From: Pseudoalteromonas lipolytica
GTDB taxonomy: Bacteria; Pseudomonadota; Gammaproteobacteria; Enterobacterales; Alteromonadaceae
DNA: 64,000 bases
Assembly: GCF_900116435.1 (NCBI RefSeq)
Contig: NZ_FPAZ01000007.1
Span: 62,001 to 126,000 of the forward strand
Direction: 5' to 3'
The first letter of the stretch is position 1; each line of letters starts with the position of its first letter. A program made the translations under genes and the position numbers. The notes under the pieces are model-generated. The model saw only the letters and a list, made by a program, of their open reading frames with translations. It was not told the DNA's origin and did not search any database. Below, one piece after another: positions 62,081-64,000 of this stretch.

Positions 62081-63554
62081 ACTCACGTGTTATTTAAGAA
62101 AGGGAATTTTTTATTTTTTTTCGATAGCTGGCGTTATTTTATCATTACCTACTCAAAGCAGTTCAGAAAAATCCACTAACGAAATACATGATACGATGAT
62201 ATTTGTGGAAAATAGACTTATTCATGATGGCAATAGTTCGAGATCTAGCTTGGCTTTGATTGATGGAGTTGTGCTTTTCTCTGGCGAAATGAACAAGGTT
62301 CTAAATCCCTTTAATCAAAAAATTATGCTTCTTCCAAGGAAAGGCCGATATTCGATAAACGATGGTCAAGTTACAATAGATGGGGAGTTCTATCACTTCC
62401 CTACAAGAGGAGCAAACCCCGAAGAATATGAAGTTGTGCCCAAAAAGACATGGCGTTTAAAAGGTTACGATATACTAAATAATGACGGTTCGATTACATA
62501 TGATGAACCTGAAGAGATCATGCCGCCCCCAAAACTTCCGTTGTCATTCGTAAACACCATTTTTATTGGTGAAATTTCATTTATGGGTGAGTCGGAGTAT
62601 GGTGTTTACGAAAATATAAGATCATTTGCAGAAAAACCCAATTTGTATTTTGTAGCTGTTTATGAAGATAGGCTTTACGAGTTAAAGGATAATTACAACA
62701 AAGAACTATTACGTCATAAACAATTTATACAAAAGTACTCTGAGGAAGAGCAACGTGATGTAATCCCTATTTCGGCAAAAATTAAGAGCTCACTCAATAA
62801 AAACTTACACAAAGGGGCTGAAAGTTTTTTTTCTTTTATAGGTGATGTATTTGATGGCTTTGTAAAAGTGGTCAGTGATGTTGATTTTAATAAAGCGATA
62901 TCAGTTGCCGCTGGAGTTACTCTGGCAAATAAAAGCGATTTAAATGTACAGCAAAGGCAGGAGTTTCTTGAGAGTTACGTTAAAGACGTTATATCGGGCG
63001 ATACCAGAAATTTGCGAGCGTTACAAAATAAATATAAGGATACTCAGAAGGTAACGGAGTCTACATCAATAGCGATCAACATGAATGATGCGTATGATCT
63101 CAATAAGCATGACCAATCGTTGAACTCTTCAACAAATATAGTTAGTAAACGCGTTAGTTCTAAAGATTCACCCAAAGAAAATGAGTGTATAGCTAAAACA
63201 GAAAGCGGAAGTCTCTTGCCAAAAGTTGCTAAGGGTTATTGCAACTATGTCCTCTCTGATTACACTCGTACAGCCGAATACTCCTTCCAAGAAGATGGTT
63301 TTAGATGGGGTTTAGACAGCACATCTGTTGAGGATAGCGCAATATCATTGCTCCGCAGTAAGCTGCTCTTTAAAGCTCAAAAAACGTGTAAAGCAGAAGG
63401 GTATACTACAGTTTTCCATGACGACACTTTTAACGTTAATGACGTTACTCCAACTGTAAGGGAATGCAAGTCATCAAAAGTTATGACTGGAATGGAGTAT
63501 GCTTGTAGAGGTACAACTAGTTTTTTTTGTGGAAAATATAATTCTTCTAATTAA
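62073..63554 (+). CDS. Putative exported protein, unknown
   Basis: 493 aa from the ATG at 62073; a GTG at 62064 is also possible. It starts 'RKGIFYFFSIAGVILSLPTQSSS', a likely signal peptide. No known domain seen. Segments: beta-rich ~30-150 with 'YSINDGQVTIDGEFYHFPTRG'; 'FVNTIFIGEISFMGESEYGVYEN'; a basic/helical part ~215-330 including 'NLHKGAESFFSFIGDVFDGF'; and a Cys-containing C-terminal region ('GYCNYVLSDYTRTAEYSFQEDGF', 'AYACRGTTSFFCG'-like end). Co-transcribed with the upstream lipoprotein gene. Both proteins look like parts of one envelope function, which I cannot name. Confidence 0.7.
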   Translation: MNRLTCYLRKGIFYFFSIAGVILSLPTQSSSEKSTNEIHDTMIFVENRLIHDGNSSRSSLALIDGVVLFSGEMNKVLNPFNQKIMLLPRKGRYSINDGQVTIDGEFYHFPTRGANPEEYEVVPKKTWRLKGYDILNNDGSITYDEPEEIMPPPKLPLSFVNTIFIGEISFMGESEYGVYENIRSFAEKPNLYFVAVYEDRLYELKDNYNKELLRHKQFIQKYSEEEQRDVIPISAKIKSSLNKNLHKGAESFFSFIGDVFDGFVKVVSDVDFNKAISVAAGVTLANKSDLNVQQRQEFLESYVKDVISGDTRNLRALQNKYKDTQKVTESTSIAINMNDAYDLNKHDQSLNSSTNIVSKRVSSKDSPKENECIAKTESGSLLPKVAKGYCNYVLSDYTRTAEYSFQEDGFRWGLDSTSVEDSAISLLRSKLLFKAQKTCKAEGYTTVFHDDTFNVNDVTPTVRECKSSKVMTGMEYACRGTTSFFCGKYNSSN

Positions 63555-63919
63555 TGGTAGCCTACAGCGAAAAAGAGGAATATTTAGGGTTCTCAAGCCC
63601 GTGTAGGTTGATGCGAGTAGAGTGAATCCCAACACTTGTGATAAAGATACCACAAATTCGGGTGCATCTCAGGTTTACCACAGCCTACAACGTATGGAAA
63701 ATTTAAGCCGTGTAAATGTCTTCATATCATTCGTCAGTTGATTTTTAAAATTTAAAAGACAAAAACTGTAAATGGCTCAGAGCCGTCCTCAGGCTCTAAA
63801 ACATTTATGTCCAAAAAACGAGTTTATCTGGCCGTCTGCTTCTCACTCTTAGCTGCCCGTCAAAGTTACTGTATAATATTTAGTATCCACTCTTCGGGCA
63901 CTTGAAGTTGAGTATTCTA
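63555..63919. other. Intergenic region, nothing convincing
   Basis: No gene seen. AGAGCC/GGCTCT around 63779-63797 is a weak hairpin between the unknown operon and the gene entering from the right edge. Confidence 0.4.
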
Positions 63920-64000
63920 TTACGCTGTGTGGCTATATTTTAGTTTATTAACTGCTTGCTTTATCAATTCGCGGCCGCGAATAGAGTTCATATAACGACG
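63920..64000 (-). CDS. C-terminal end of a gene running off the right edge
   Basis: The last 26 codons and a TAA (63920-63922) are visible: 'RRYMNSIRGRELIKQAVNKL' followed by 'KYSHTA'. The basic, helical composition is compatible with a DNA-binding or recombination protein, but 26 residues do not identify a family. The 16-base palindrome ATTCGCGGCCGCGAAT (63967-63982) lies inside it. Confidence 0.4.
   Translation of the reverse strand, partial: RRYMNSIRGRELIKQAVNKLKYSHTA

Noticed and set aside
1..64000. tRNA, rRNA, insertion sequences, prophage or CRISPR
   Set aside because: Looked for T-loop and anticodon arms, transposase motifs, terminal inverted repeats and direct-repeat arrays; none seen by eye.

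Overview
The window looks like chromosomal DNA of a marine gammaproteobacterium of the Alteromonadales, most like Pseudoalteromonas. This is an inference from gene content and moderately AT-rich coding style: four TonB-dependent receptors, three diguanylate cyclases, many secreted hydrolases, a CRY-DASH cryptochrome, AcpH and an NptA-type Na/Pi transporter. I see no rRNA, tRNA, CRISPR array, intact insertion sequence or phage module. Genes are dense and lie on both strands in short operons.

Layout. 0.0-4.4 kb: partial PAS sensor, cryptochrome, Omp85-type barrel, VOC protein. 4.5-12 kb: a large M60/ImpA-like metalloprotease lipoprotein facing a Fes-like esterase and a FepA/CirA-like receptor, which together suggest catecholate-siderophore use. 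12-18.7 kb: alpha/beta hydrolase, Tat-exported PhoX, a diguanylate cyclase, a divergent Lrp/LysE pair, a lipoprotein. 18.8-27.4 kb: a coherent glycoside-uptake locus (ROK regulator, sugar ABC transporter, cytoplasmic NagZ-like GH3 enzyme, TonB receptor); the short motif AATTAGT recurs in both control regions. 27.6-32.5 kb: a secreted Ser/Thr/Gln/Asn-rich protein with a barrel protein, then a subtilase facing an ECF sigma / anti-sigma / lipoprotein operon. This is the least explained multi-gene group.

32.5-44.2 kb: diguanylate cyclase, cytochrome b561, membrane LytTR regulator, CBS protein, Dps, CorA, then a ZnuD-like zinc receptor whose promoter carries a very good Zur-box match, small proteins, AhpD-like/AraC pair, and a secreted pyroglutamyl-peptidase homologue whose catalytic Cys is replaced by Ser. 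44.2-50 kb: the tail of a decayed pectate lyase, a CHASE4 diguanylate cyclase, a region of short tandem repeats, a membrane AraC regulator, DUF2306 protein and a GH43 enzyme. 50-60 kb: a siderophore receptor with an upstream Fur box, AcpH, CPBP protease, a hydrolase/DUF4785 operon facing a second lipase across a (GGTTAGC)7 repeat, and the Na/Pi transporter.

60-64 kb is different: non-coding or decayed sequence with remnants of a TetR and an AraC regulator, followed by two overlapping genes for exported proteins I cannot assign, and the end of a gene running off the right edge. It reads as an accessory region with gene turnover.

All functions are read from protein motifs and context by eye; no database search was made.
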